DNA of 15,720 nt from Porphyrobacter sp. UBA7686 (lineage in GTDB: Bacteria; Pseudomonadota; Alphaproteobacteria; Sphingomonadales; Sphingomonadaceae), in contig DLGU01000139.1 of NCBI GenBank assembly GCA_002482865.1, positions 11,089 through 26,808 of the forward strand. Direction: 5' to 3'. Below, one piece after another: positions 5,561 through 12,996 of this stretch; the stretch's first letter is position 1; every line of letters begins with the position of its first letter. The position numbers and the translations under genes are program-made. A model generated the notes under the pieces. The model saw only the letters and a program-made list of their open reading frames with translations. It was not told where the DNA came from and ran no database searches.

Positions 5561-8002
5561 ATGTATCCGTTTTCCATCCGCAGCACTCTGCTGCTCGGCG
5601 CTGGCCTGGCCGCGCTGCTCTCCGCACCCTCTACCGCCTTCGCGCAGGATCAAGCGCCTGCCGATGCCGCCGATACCGCCGAGGAGCCGAACAGCAATGA
5701 CATCATCGTCACTGCCCGCCGCCGCTCCGAAAGCGCGCAGGATATCCCGCTCGCCGTGTCGGTGATTGATGCCCGCCAGCTCGATGAGACCGGGGCGTTT
5801 AACGTCAACCGGCTCCAGCAACTGGCCCCGACGTTGCAGTTCTATTCCTCGAACCCGCGCAACACGGCGGTGAATATCCGCGGATTGGGCGTGCCCTTCG
5901 GGCTGACCAGTGACGGGTTCGAACAGGGTGTCGGCATCTATGTTGACGATGTCTATTATTCGCGCGTCGCTTCGGCGACCTTCGACTTTCTCGATGTAGC
6001 GCAGATCGAAGTGCTGCGCGGGCCGCAAGGGACGCTCTACGGCAAGAACACCACCGCCGGCGCGATTAACATCACCACCAACCAGCCGAGTTTCGATTTC
6101 GAAGGCCGGGCGGAAATCAGCCTTGGCAATTACGAGTTCCGGCAGGCGCGCCTTGCGGTATCCGGCCCGCTATCCGAGCGCGTGGCGGCGCGGGTCGCGT
6201 TCTCGGGCACCTCACGGCGCGGAACGATCCGCAACGTTGTCACCGGGCAGGACATCCAAAGCCTCGACAACCTCGGTGTGCGTGCGCAGGTGCTGTGGGA
6301 GGCGGCCGAGAATCTCAAGATCACGCTGGTGGGCGATTACAACAAGCAGGACGCCAATTGCTGCGGTTCGGTGTTCGTGCGCACCGGCACGACCCAGCGC
6401 CCGCTCAACCGCCAGTTCGCCGCCCTTGCCGCCGCGCAGAACTATGCGCCGCCAAGCACCAATCCGTTCGATCGCCTGACCGATCTCGATTCGCAGCTCA
6501 ACGCGGGCAACGTGATTGCTGGCGCGTCGCTCAGGGCGTTATGGGACATCGGGCCGGGCACCTTCACTTCGGTGACGGCATGGCGCTATTGGGACTGGAA
6601 GCCCGAGAGTGACCGCGACTTCACTGGCCTGCCGATTGTCTCGCTGTCGCAGAACCCGTCGCAACAGAACCAGTACACGCAGGAGTTCCGCTACGCTTAC
6701 ACGGGCGACACATTTGACTTCGTGCTCGGCGCCTTCGCCTTCGACCAGCGCATCGATACGCAGGGGACAGAGGCTCAGGGCCTCGCCGCAAGTCGCTGGA
6801 ACATTGCGCCCACTAATGCGCTCGCGAACGATCCGAGCGTGCTCAACGGCCTGACGGCGCGCAACACCCAGTTTCTGGAAAGCACCAGCTTGGCGCTGTT
6901 CGGGCAGGTCAGCTGGAAGGTCACCGACGCCTTCACAATCCAACCGGGCGCGCGGGTGAATTACGACAAGAAGAAGGGCTTCTATCAGCGCCGCGTTTTC
7001 ACCGGCACTGGCGCGGAATTGCTCGGCACCGAGACAGACGCCCGCAGCCGTGCACAGCTGGGAGTGTTCCAGCCGCAGGTGAGCGCGCCCGAGGATACCG
7101 ACTGGAACCTCACCTATGACCTCACACTCAGCTACGAAGTCGCGCCCGATGTTTTGGCCTACGGCACCTATGCCAAGAGCTTCAAGACCATCGGCATCAA
7201 CCAGAACGGGTTGCCGACCGACGCCAGTGGCCAGCCGATCGCGGCGGCAGGGACGATCCGCCCCGAGAGAGTTGACCACTTCGAGTTGGGCCTCAAGTCG
7301 CAATTCTGGGATCGCAAGGCGACGCTGAACCTTGCCGCCTTCCGCACGGACATCGGCGATTACCAGGCAACCGTGAACAATGGCCAGTTCGGGGTGCTGC
7401 GCGGGTTCCTCGCCAATGCGGACAAGGTGCGTTCCCAAGGGATCGAGGCAGACTTCTCCATCCGCCCCAGCGAGCGCTTCACCGCCTATGCCAGCGGCGC
7501 CTACACCGACGCCAAATACGTCCGCTTCACGGACGCGCCGTGCCCGCCGGAATTGTCAGGCGGCACCATCGCAGGCCCCGGCCAAACCCCGTCCGCGCCA
7601 AGCACCCCCGGCGGGATCAGCCCGGCCAATTGCGATATCTCAGGGCAGCGCCTGCCCGGCGTATCGAAATGGGCATTCTCCTTCGGGGCAGAGGGCAATC
7701 TGCCGACTGAGTTCCTCGGCAAGCCGGGCGAGGTCTATCTCGGCTATGACGGCTCTTACCGTTCGAGCTTTTCCTCCAACCCTTCGCCCTCCGCCTTTAC
7801 CAATGTCGAGGGCTACCACCTGTCCAACTTCCGTATTGGTTTCCGCGCGGATGACGGGTTCAACCTGTTCGCCTGGGTCAGGAACGCCTTTGACGAAAAT
7901 TACTTCGAGCAGCTCTTCGTTGGCCCGGGCAATACCGGGCTAATCGCAGGGCTTCCGGGCGATCCGCGCACCTGGGGCGCGACCGCCGCGATTACCTTCT
8001 AG
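5561..8002 (+). CDS. TonB-dependent outer-membrane receptor (copy 2)
   Basis: An 813-residue TonB-dependent receptor. The signal peptide spans about residues 1-28 (AFA|QD) and the TonB-box region NDIIVTARRR lies near 46-55. The plug domain shows QDIPLAVSVIDARQL, GIYVDDVYYSR and IEVLRGPQGTLYGKNTTAGAIN. The barrel ends in the terminal-Phe strand ATAAITF. An adjacent Cys-Cys pair occurs near residue 268, and two more cysteines in a Pro/Gly-rich loop near residues 660 and 688 could form a disulfide. The start ATG 5561 has AAAGGCGAG just upstream. The overall architecture is like receptor copy 1, but the sequences differ widely, so this is not a recent duplication. Its place between yezD and tauE suggests import of a sulfur-containing ligand, possibly a sulfonate or sulfate ester; that is inference. 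Confidence 0.95.
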   Translation: MYPFSIRSTLLLGAGLAALLSAPSTAFAQDQAPADAADTAEEPNSNDIIVTARRRSESAQDIPLAVSVIDARQLDETGAFNVNRLQQLAPTLQFYSSNPRNTAVNIRGLGVPFGLTSDGFEQGVGIYVDDVYYSRVASATFDFLDVAQIEVLRGPQGTLYGKNTTAGAINITTNQPSFDFEGRAEISLGNYEFRQARLAVSGPLSERVAARVAFSGTSRRGTIRNVVTGQDIQSLDNLGVRAQVLWEAAENLKITLVGDYNKQDANCCGSVFVRTGTTQRPLNRQFAALAAAQNYAPPSTNPFDRLTDLDSQLNAGNVIAGASLRALWDIGPGTFTSVTAWRYWDWKPESDRDFTGLPIVSLSQNPSQQNQYTQEFRYAYTGDTFDFVLGAFAFDQRIDTQGTEAQGLAASRWNIAPTNALANDPSVLNGLTARNTQFLESTSLALFGQVSWKVTDAFTIQPGARVNYDKKKGFYQRRVFTGTGAELLGTETDARSRAQLGVFQPQVSAPEDTDWNLTYDLTLSYEVAPDVLAYGTYAKSFKTIGINQNGLPTDASGQPIAAAGTIRPERVDHFELGLKSQFWDRKATLNLAAFRTDIGDYQATVNNGQFGVLRGFLANADKVRSQGIEADFSIRPSERFTAYASGAYTDAKYVRFTDAPCPPELSGGTIAGPGQTPSAPSTPGGISPANCDISGQRLPGVSKWAFSFGAEGNLPTEFLGKPGEVYLGYDGSYRSSFSSNPSPSAFTNVEGYHLSNFRIGFRADDGFNLFAWVRNAFDENYFEQLFVGPGNTGLIAGLPGDPRTWGATAAITF

Positions 8003-8030
8003 CCCTGCCACGTGCAGAGAGGACCGCCTC

Positions 8031-8804
8031 ATGCCTGACATCTCCTCGCTCCTGATCGACATCGCGCCGTTCATCGCCATCGGCATGGCGGCCCAGATGA
8101 TCGACGGAGCGCTGGGCATGGCCTTCGGGGTCATCACCCAGACCCTGCTAGTGAGCGCCTTGGGCGTTCCGCCCGCTACGGCCTCAGCGAGCGTGCATGT
8201 GGTTGAGCTGTTCACCACCGGCGCATCGGGGGCGAGCCATATCTGGCACCGCAATGTTGATTGGGGGCTGTTCTGGCGGCTCGTCCCGTTCGGCGTGCTG
8301 GGCGGCGTGAGCGGCGCTTATCTCTTGTCGAGCATCGATGCTTCGGCAGCGCGGCCGTTCGTGATGATCTACCTCACGGGGATCGGGCTCTATCTGCTGT
8401 GGCGCGCGATCCGTATGTCCAAACCCCGGTTCGAGGATCCGCGCTACACCCGGCCGCTGGCGCTGGCTGGCGGTTTCCTCGATGCGGCAGGCGGAGGCGG
8501 GTGGGGGCCGGTGGTCACCTCCAACCTGCTGATCCAGGGCGGCGATCCGAGGAAGATCATCGGCACGGTCAATTCCGCCGAGTTCCTTCTGACTTTGTCG
8601 ATCTCGATCGCCTTCATCGCCACGCTCGGCTTTGCTGCCTTTACGACGATCACCGTCGGCCTGATCATCGGTGGTGTGATCGCCGCGCCGTTCGGTGCGA
8701 TCCTTGCCAACCGCGTTCAGCCGCGCACGCTGCTGCTGGCGGTGGCAGTGGTGCTGATCGTGACCAGCAGCTACAGCATCTTCAAGGCGTGGCCGATCAT
8801 CTAG
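8031..8804 (+). CDS. TauE/SafE-family sulfite exporter
   Basis: A 257-residue inner-membrane protein of the TauE/SafE (YfcA-like) family, which exports sulfite or sulfoacetate-type anions in characterised members. The two-fold repeated family signature is visible. The first half has MIDGALGMAFGVITQTLL with PPATASASVHVVELFTT, and the second half has GGFLDAAGGGGWGPVVTSNLL followed by IIGTVNSAEFLLTLS. About eight hydrophobic helices are visible, and the length is usual for the family. ATG 8031 has GAGAGGA 8 nt upstream and lies 28 nt after the TonB receptor stop, so it is co-transcribed. In this operon it may remove sulfite released from an imported organosulfur compound. The exact substrate is not readable. 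Confidence 0.9.
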   Translation: MPDISSLLIDIAPFIAIGMAAQMIDGALGMAFGVITQTLLVSALGVPPATASASVHVVELFTTGASGASHIWHRNVDWGLFWRLVPFGVLGGVSGAYLLSSIDASAARPFVMIYLTGIGLYLLWRAIRMSKPRFEDPRYTRPLALAGGFLDAAGGGGWGPVVTSNLLIQGGDPRKIIGTVNSAEFLLTLSISIAFIATLGFAAFTTITVGLIIGGVIAAPFGAILANRVQPRTLLLAVAVVLIVTSSYSIFKAWPII

Positions 8805-8820
8805 GCCTTTGGGAAGCAGC

Positions 8821-9624
8821 ATGGACACCGAACTGATCGCTATTTGCGCGCTGACCGGCGTGATCAACCTGATTGGCGCGCTGGCCTATGCCGCGCGCAT
8901 TGCCGGGGTACGCACCGGGCGGATCGCGCTCAGCTTTGCGCTGTTCAACGTCCTGCTGCTGGTCTCACGCACGTCAAACGGGTTCCTCGGGCCCTTCCTT
9001 GCCAAGCGTATCGAGACCGGGCTGGCGAACGGCGCGGGTGATGCCTTGCTGTTCGACCTGCGGCTGGTGCTGCTGTCCGCCGCCGCGGCGGTGGCGCTCG
9101 GGATCGTGCTGGTGCCGACCTTCCAGCGCCTGTTCGCAGCCGCGATCAGCTTCTTTCAAGTGAACCGTTCCACCACCCGGCTGCTGCTCAGGAGCGTCAC
9201 TCCCGCGGGCCTCAGCACGATCCGGGATTCGGTCGCGCTGCCATCGGCCGAGACACTGCGATCGCTCAAAGGCCCGCGCGGGGTGAGCTGGCCGGTGCTG
9301 ATCGCCAATGCTGCCGCGCAAGGCTTGCTGGCGGTGGGCGTGCTGGCCTCGCTCTATGCCGGATATCTCGTGCCGGAGTTCCGGGTCACCGCCTCGCAGA
9401 TGACCGCTATCGTCAACGGCTTTGCGACGATCCTGCTGTTCGCCCTGATCGACCCGCAAATCTCGGCGCTAACTGACGATGTTGTCGATGGCAGTGTGAG
9501 TGAGGCGACCTTCCGACGCGCCATGATCTGGGTGTCGCTGAGCCGCCTTGCCGGCACGCTGTTGGCGCAGGCCCTGCTGGTGCCAGCCGCAGTGGTGATC
9601 GCTTGGGCCGCAGGGTGGCTCTAA
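8821..9624 (+). CDS. Amj-type (DUF2837) membrane protein, lipid II flippase family
   Basis: A 267-residue polytopic membrane protein of the DUF2837 family, typified by Bacillus subtilis Amj (YdaH), an alternative lipid II flippase to MurJ. Family-like features are an N-terminal helix followed by IGALAYAARIAGVRTGRIALSF and then LFNVLLLVSRTSNGFLGPFLAKRIE. Further membrane helices follow, with LIDPQISALTDDVVDGSVSE in a late loop. ATG 8821 is preferred to TTG 8809 because GGGA lies 6 nt upstream. It starts 16 nt after tauE, so it seems to be the last gene of the yezD-TonB-tauE operon, an odd context for a cell-wall flippase. Its stop overlaps the stop of the convergent chrA. The family call is from recognised sequence pattern; flippase activity here is untested. 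Confidence 0.72.
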   Translation: MDTELIAICALTGVINLIGALAYAARIAGVRTGRIALSFALFNVLLLVSRTSNGFLGPFLAKRIETGLANGAGDALLFDLRLVLLSAAAAVALGIVLVPTFQRLFAAAISFFQVNRSTTRLLLRSVTPAGLSTIRDSVALPSAETLRSLKGPRGVSWPVLIANAAAQGLLAVGVLASLYAGYLVPEFRVTASQMTAIVNGFATILLFALIDPQISALTDDVVDGSVSEATFRRAMIWVSLSRLAGTLLAQALLVPAAVVIAWAAGWL

Positions 9625-10940
9625 AGTGGGAGGCTCAATGCCAACCCGCCCACGGCACACCCTGCGAGAATGCGCAGCACCGACCACTTTAGGCCGAACG
9701 CAAGCCCGCAGGCGATCACCGCCAGTACGCCTGCACGCCAGTCGAAGCTCGCAGGGTCGGGCCAATAGAGCCGCAGGGGGCCGAATTGGCGCTGGCCGAC
9801 GCTGGCAAACAGCACATGCAGCGCGAACCAAGCAGTGAGGTTGGCGATCACGCCGACAACCGCTGCCGTCACCGCCGCCAGCCCGCCCTTTAGTCGCACA
9901 GCATTGCCGAGCCGGTCGATCCACGGCGCAAAGGCGAAGATCCACATGAAGCACGGCGCAAAGGTCACCCACGTCGTCAGCCCCGCGCCGAGCAGCCCGG
10001 CAACAAAGGGCGAAAACGGCTCGGGCGCACGAAACGCCGCAAGATAGCCGACGAATTGCGTGACCAGGATCAGTGGTCCCGGCGTCGTCTCGGCAAGGCC
10101 CAAACCGTCGGCCATCTCGCCGGGCTGAAGCCAACCGAAACCCTGCACCGCTTCCTGCGCCATATAAGCCAGCACAGCATAGGCCCCGCCAAAGGTGACG
10201 ATCGCCAATTGCGAAAAGAATTCGCCGATCTCCCACAGCACATGATCCTGACCCAGCGTAACCGCAATCAGCACCATCGGCGCGGCCCAAACGGCGCCCC
10301 ACACCGCCACCGAAAGGATCGTGCTGCGCCAGGGACGTTCTGGCAGCACGTCGCCCGCCTTACCTGCTTTGAGCGCCAGCAGATCAGGGCGCTTTGCCGC
10401 TACCACCATGCCGACGACCCCCGATCCCAGCACGATCAATGGGAAGGGCAAATCAAACAGGAACAGCCCGACAAACGCCGCGATCGCCAGCGCGCGCTTC
10501 AGTGTGGTATCCAACGCGCGCCCGGCGATCCGCAGCAGCGCCTGCACCACAATTGCCAGAACGGCCGCTTTCACGCCGAGAAACAGCGCTTCAACCCAGT
10601 TGAGGTTAGCCGCGATCCCATAAAGCACGGACAGCGCCAGAATGATCAGTGCGCCGGGGATGACGAACAGCAGCCCCGCCGCCAACCCGCCGCGCCATCC
10701 ATGCAGCCGCCACCCGATCCACGTGGCGAGCTGCTGCGCTTCGGGCCCAGGCAGCAGGTGGCAGAAATTGAGCGCGTGGAGGAAATCGTCCTCGGTGATC
10801 CATGCGCGTTCTTCGACCAGCTCGCGGTGCATCAGCGCGATCTGGCCCGCAGGCCCGCCAAAGCTGAGCAGGCCGATGCGGGTAAAAACCCGCAACAGAT
10901 CGGTGAATGTGATTGAAGAGGTAAGACCGAGTGACGCCAA
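9621..10940 (-). CDS. chrA: ChrA-type chromate/oxyanion transporter
   Basis: A two-domain CHR-superfamily inner-membrane transporter of about 439 residues. The N-terminal domain shows GLLSFGGPAGQIALMHREL, then AWITEDDFLHALNFCHLLPG and PEAQQLATWIGWRLHG. The C-terminal domain shows the paralogous VTFGGAYAVLAYMAQEAV and ETTPGPLILVTQFVGYLAA. Characterised ChrA proteins expel chromate, and the family is thought to recognise sulfate-like oxyanions. Start choice: TTG 10940 is preceded by GAGG at 5-nt spacing, whereas TTG 10955 (5 residues longer) has its purine run only 2-3 nt away; no ATG lies near the family start. It is convergent with amj, sharing 4 bp at the stops. No chrB or other chromate genes are seen. 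Confidence 0.9.
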   Translation of the reverse strand: MASLGLTSSITFTDLLRVFTRIGLLSFGGPAGQIALMHRELVEERAWITEDDFLHALNFCHLLPGPEAQQLATWIGWRLHGWRGGLAAGLLFVIPGALIILALSVLYGIAANLNWVEALFLGVKAAVLAIVVQALLRIAGRALDTTLKRALAIAAFVGLFLFDLPFPLIVLGSGVVGMVVAAKRPDLLALKAGKAGDVLPERPWRSTILSVAVWGAVWAAPMVLIAVTLGQDHVLWEIGEFFSQLAIVTFGGAYAVLAYMAQEAVQGFGWLQPGEMADGLGLAETTPGPLILVTQFVGYLAAFRAPEPFSPFVAGLLGAGLTTWVTFAPCFMWIFAFAPWIDRLGNAVRLKGGLAAVTAAVVGVIANLTAWFALHVLFASVGQRQFGPLRLYWPDPASFDWRAGVLAVIACGLAFGLKWSVLRILAGCAVGGLALSLPL

Positions 10941-10960
10941 GTGAGCCTCGCACAATGCAC

Positions 10961-10978
10961 CTTGCCCAATAAGGCAAG
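10961..10978 (-). promoter_or_regulatory. Inverted repeat in the chrA leader
   Basis: CTTGCC-N6-GGCAAG is a perfect 6-bp dyad just upstream of the chrA start region. A second dyad AACGGG-N12-CCCGTT lies at 11013-11036 and a third, CTCAC-N4-GTGAG, at 11054-11067, all in the gap 10941-11109. The first could be an operator or leader hairpin for chrA. The others could belong to termination of the upstream flavoprotein transcript, although no T tract follows. I see no convincing promoter. Confidence 0.35.
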
Positions 10979-11109
10979 ACTACGAGGCAACGCTTGGGCT
11001 TTTCTCGGCCTAAACGGGAGGTTGCTTTGCCCCGTTAATGCAAAGTCTAGCGGCTCACATCGGTGAGATCAAGCAAGCTGTCGGACGTCTTGGGTCTGCC
11101 GACCTTGGG

Positions 11110-12222
11110 CTATGAGGGCACGCCTGACGTATGCGGAATCGATCGATCTTCCCGGCGGAGATACGATCCTCTCTCGCCTGCGGACAAATCGGAAGGGGAC
11201 ATTAGCGCTCGCGCGTCAATAGCCGCTCCCATAAGTGCTGCGATCAGAAAGGCTGCATCGGCACCCTCTGCCAGTGTTTGCGACAAGCGGTTCCAGTCGG
11301 GGGAGGGCTGGGTGCAATAGGCGCGCAATTGCCCGCATTGGCCCGCCAGCTGGGCAAAACCCTTGCCCATCCGCGGCGCCGTTTGCAGAAGCGCATCGCC
11401 AATAGGCAGCAGGACGGCTCCGGTCTGTTGGCGCAAGTCTTCAATCGCGGCCCGGCGGGCCATCGGCGCGCGGTGGGCGAGCCGGTGACTGCCGAACGCG
11501 GTCGATAGCAACGTGGTTTTGAGTTCCGCGGGCGCAATGGCGGCCACGGCGCTCAGCCAGGCATCGCGTTCATCCTCGGACACGAGGCGATCGGATTGCC
11601 AAGTCATCGTCACCTGATGCCCTTCAATTGCCATCAGGGCCATGCTGCCGCTAGCCAACGTCTCGCACAGCGTAACCTGCGGGTGCGCGAATGCAGCGGT
11701 TCCCTGCCAACTGCTGTAGACGCTATTGCCCCCGGTTTCGAGCAGATCGAGCCGCGGCTCGCGCGCCTTGAGGATCAAGCGGCTGCCGCCGGTCGCATCG
11801 ATGCACAGATCGGCGCTGGTTCGGTCCTCCCCGGCCAGCCAGCCAAGCGCCTTGTCGGTGAGAGCCTTAGCGGTTCCGCAGGCAAGAACGGTGACCGGTG
11901 CTTGGCCGGGGCCTGACAACAGCCTGCGCAACTGCGCCGTCAGCCGCTTTGCGTCCAGCACCGGGCGATCCACCGCGCGCACCAACTGGTTCCTGGTCAC
12001 TTGCCATGCCGGATGATCGCCACAGCCGGTCAGCGGCGTGCCGACCAGCAGGCCAATGGCGCGCAGCGTGTCTGCGGTGAACGTGTGCACATGATTGTGC
12101 TGAGGCGATGCTGCGCCGGTAAGCAAGGTCACCGACACGCCCGCCCTTGCGAGCACCAATGAAGCGATCAATCCGGCCGGGCCATCTCCTGCGACCAGTG
12201 CCGTGCTGCGACCCTGTGGCAC
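11110..12222 (-). CDS. FAD-dependent oxidoreductase, LodB/halogenase-like size
   Basis: A 370-residue protein with a Rossmann FAD-binding start: VAGDGPAGLIASLVLARAG with G12-x-G14-xx-G17 and a following basic/hydrophobic strand. The segment QHNHVHTFTADTLRAIGLL (about 41-59) resembles the start of the substrate-side region in group A flavin monooxygenase-like proteins. DATGG (142-146) and GDALLQTAPRMGKG (275-288) match the later FAD contacts (GD...P..G.G). No Sec/Tat signal or membrane helix is seen, so it is probably cytoplasmic. GTG 12222 follows the TAA of the repeat-protein gene by 2 nt with AGG at 6-nt spacing, a tight translational coupling. Size and type recall LodB and QhpG, flavoenzymes that modify residues of a partner protein, but the substrate here is unknown and other oxidoreductase roles remain possible. 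Confidence 0.75.
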   Translation of the reverse strand: MPQGRSTALVAGDGPAGLIASLVLARAGVSVTLLTGAASPQHNHVHTFTADTLRAIGLLVGTPLTGCGDHPAWQVTRNQLVRAVDRPVLDAKRLTAQLRRLLSGPGQAPVTVLACGTAKALTDKALGWLAGEDRTSADLCIDATGGSRLILKAREPRLDLLETGGNSVYSSWQGTAAFAHPQVTLCETLASGSMALMAIEGHQVTMTWQSDRLVSEDERDAWLSAVAAIAPAELKTTLLSTAFGSHRLAHRAPMARRAAIEDLRQQTGAVLLPIGDALLQTAPRMGKGFAQLAGQCGQLRAYCTQPSPDWNRLSQTLAEGADAAFLIAALMGAAIDARALMSPSDLSAGERGSYLRREDRSIPHTSGVPS

Positions 12223-12224
12223 GA

Positions 12225-12797
12225 TTAACCTGCCGGGCGTGTCGGCACGCCGAGCCCGGCGCTGGTGGTGGCAGCATCGGCGACCAGCACGAAGAACACG
12301 AGGCCGTTGGGCGCGCCGCCTTCACCCAGGGTGGATTTGGCGATGTCCATCATCAGCGCGCGCGTGGCGCCGTCGCGCTGGCTGGCGGGCATTTTGACAT
12401 CAGGTTTGAACATGTCGCCCGGAAAGAACATGTTACCCGGGAAGAACATATCTCCGGGGAAGAACATGTCGCCCGGGAAAAACATATCGCCCGGAAAGGC
12501 GACATCGCCTGCGCCCAGCTTGAACCCGCGCGAGGCGAACAGATCGGTTACCGCGCCATCATCGATCCGGGCGGCGAGGAATTGCGCCTCGACCGTCATA
12601 CCCAGTTCCGACCTGAACCGCATAGCCCGCATCAGGGCTGCGCGCAGCTTGCGTCCTGTCAGGCCCTTGAACGCCTCGGGATTGTCGATCTCGATTGTGA
12701 TTGACCCGGCTTGGGCGGCAAAGCTGATGCTGCTGGTCGCAAGGCCAGCGGCCAAAAACGCGGTACCGGCGATAAGTTTGCGTCTGCTGATGGTCAT
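12225..12797 (-). CDS. Tat-signal protein with five FPGDMF repeats, unknown function
   Basis: A 190-residue protein I do not recognise from a characterised family. It starts with a twin-arginine signal, SRRKLIAG, then a hydrophobic stretch to about residue 28 (SFAA|Q), so it is probably exported folded. Residues 30-99 are a mixed region (SITIEIDNPEAFKGL..., basic helix, FLAARIDDGAVTDLFASRG). Residues 101-130 are exactly five copies of FPGDMF (fourth copy FPGNMF), followed by KPDVKMP and a C-terminal part with a hydrophobic strand GLVFFVLVADA. The mature part has no Cys or Trp. ATG 12797 is chosen because AAGGA lies 6 nt upstream; ATG 12803 would abut the ribosome site. It is 2 nt upstream of the flavoprotein gene and divergent from an ECF sigma gene. 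It may be a substrate or partner of the flavoenzyme; that is inference. Confidence 0.8.
   Translation of the reverse strand: MTISRRKLIAGTAFLAAGLATSSISFAAQAGSITIEIDNPEAFKGLTGRKLRAALMRAMRFRSELGMTVEAQFLAARIDDGAVTDLFASRGFKLGAGDVAFPGDMFFPGDMFFPGDMFFPGNMFFPGDMFKPDVKMPASQRDGATRALMMDIAKSTLGEGGAPNGLVFFVLVADAATTSAGLGVPTRPAG
12409..12498 (-). repeat. Five tandem 18-bp units coding FPGDMF
   Basis: Five contiguous 18-bp units (starts 12409, 12427, 12445, 12463, 12481 on the + strand) form the hexapeptide repeat inside the Tat-signal protein. The units differ at several third positions (GGC/GGA/GGT, GAC/GAT, CCG/CCC, TTC/TTT), yet the peptide is kept except for one D-to-N change. This argues for selection on the peptide rather than a very recent slippage expansion. 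Confidence 0.9.
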
Positions 12798-12996
12798 GAA
12801 CATTCCTTCCAGTGACGATAGAGCCCGGTGCTGCGCTGCAATTCCGCGCTCCCCGGCAATCAAAACACGCTCCGACCCCGAAAGCGGACATGGCGGGTTT
12901 AAGGAACCAGCGGACTTTGCATTTGATTATGCCTGCGCTCGGCCATACCCATCGCGTAGCGTTCGGTACGGTTCAAAAGGGGAGGAAGGCACGGGC
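12798..12996. promoter_or_regulatory. Divergent control region between Tat protein and ECF sigma
   Basis: This 199-nt gap must hold the promoters of both the minus-strand Tat/flavoprotein operon and the plus-strand sigma gene. The sigma gene has a strong ribosome site (AGGAAGG near 12982-12988). GGAACC at 12903-12908 resembles an ECF -35 element, and TTGATT-N17-TACCCA (12923-12951) is a weak sigma-70 match. Neither is convincing alone. Confidence 0.3.

Noticed and set aside
10056..10916. Open + strand frame antisense to chrA
   Set aside because: It is the reverse shadow of a clear CHR transporter; the translated product is Arg/Gln/His-rich without motifs.
12409..12498. CRISPR-like repeat array
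   Set aside because: The 18-bp units are contiguous without spacers and in frame inside a coding gene.
12265..12996. N-terminal extension of the ECF sigma factor
   Set aside because: This part is antisense to the Tat-signal gene and lacks family similarity; a strong ribosome site marks ATG 12997.
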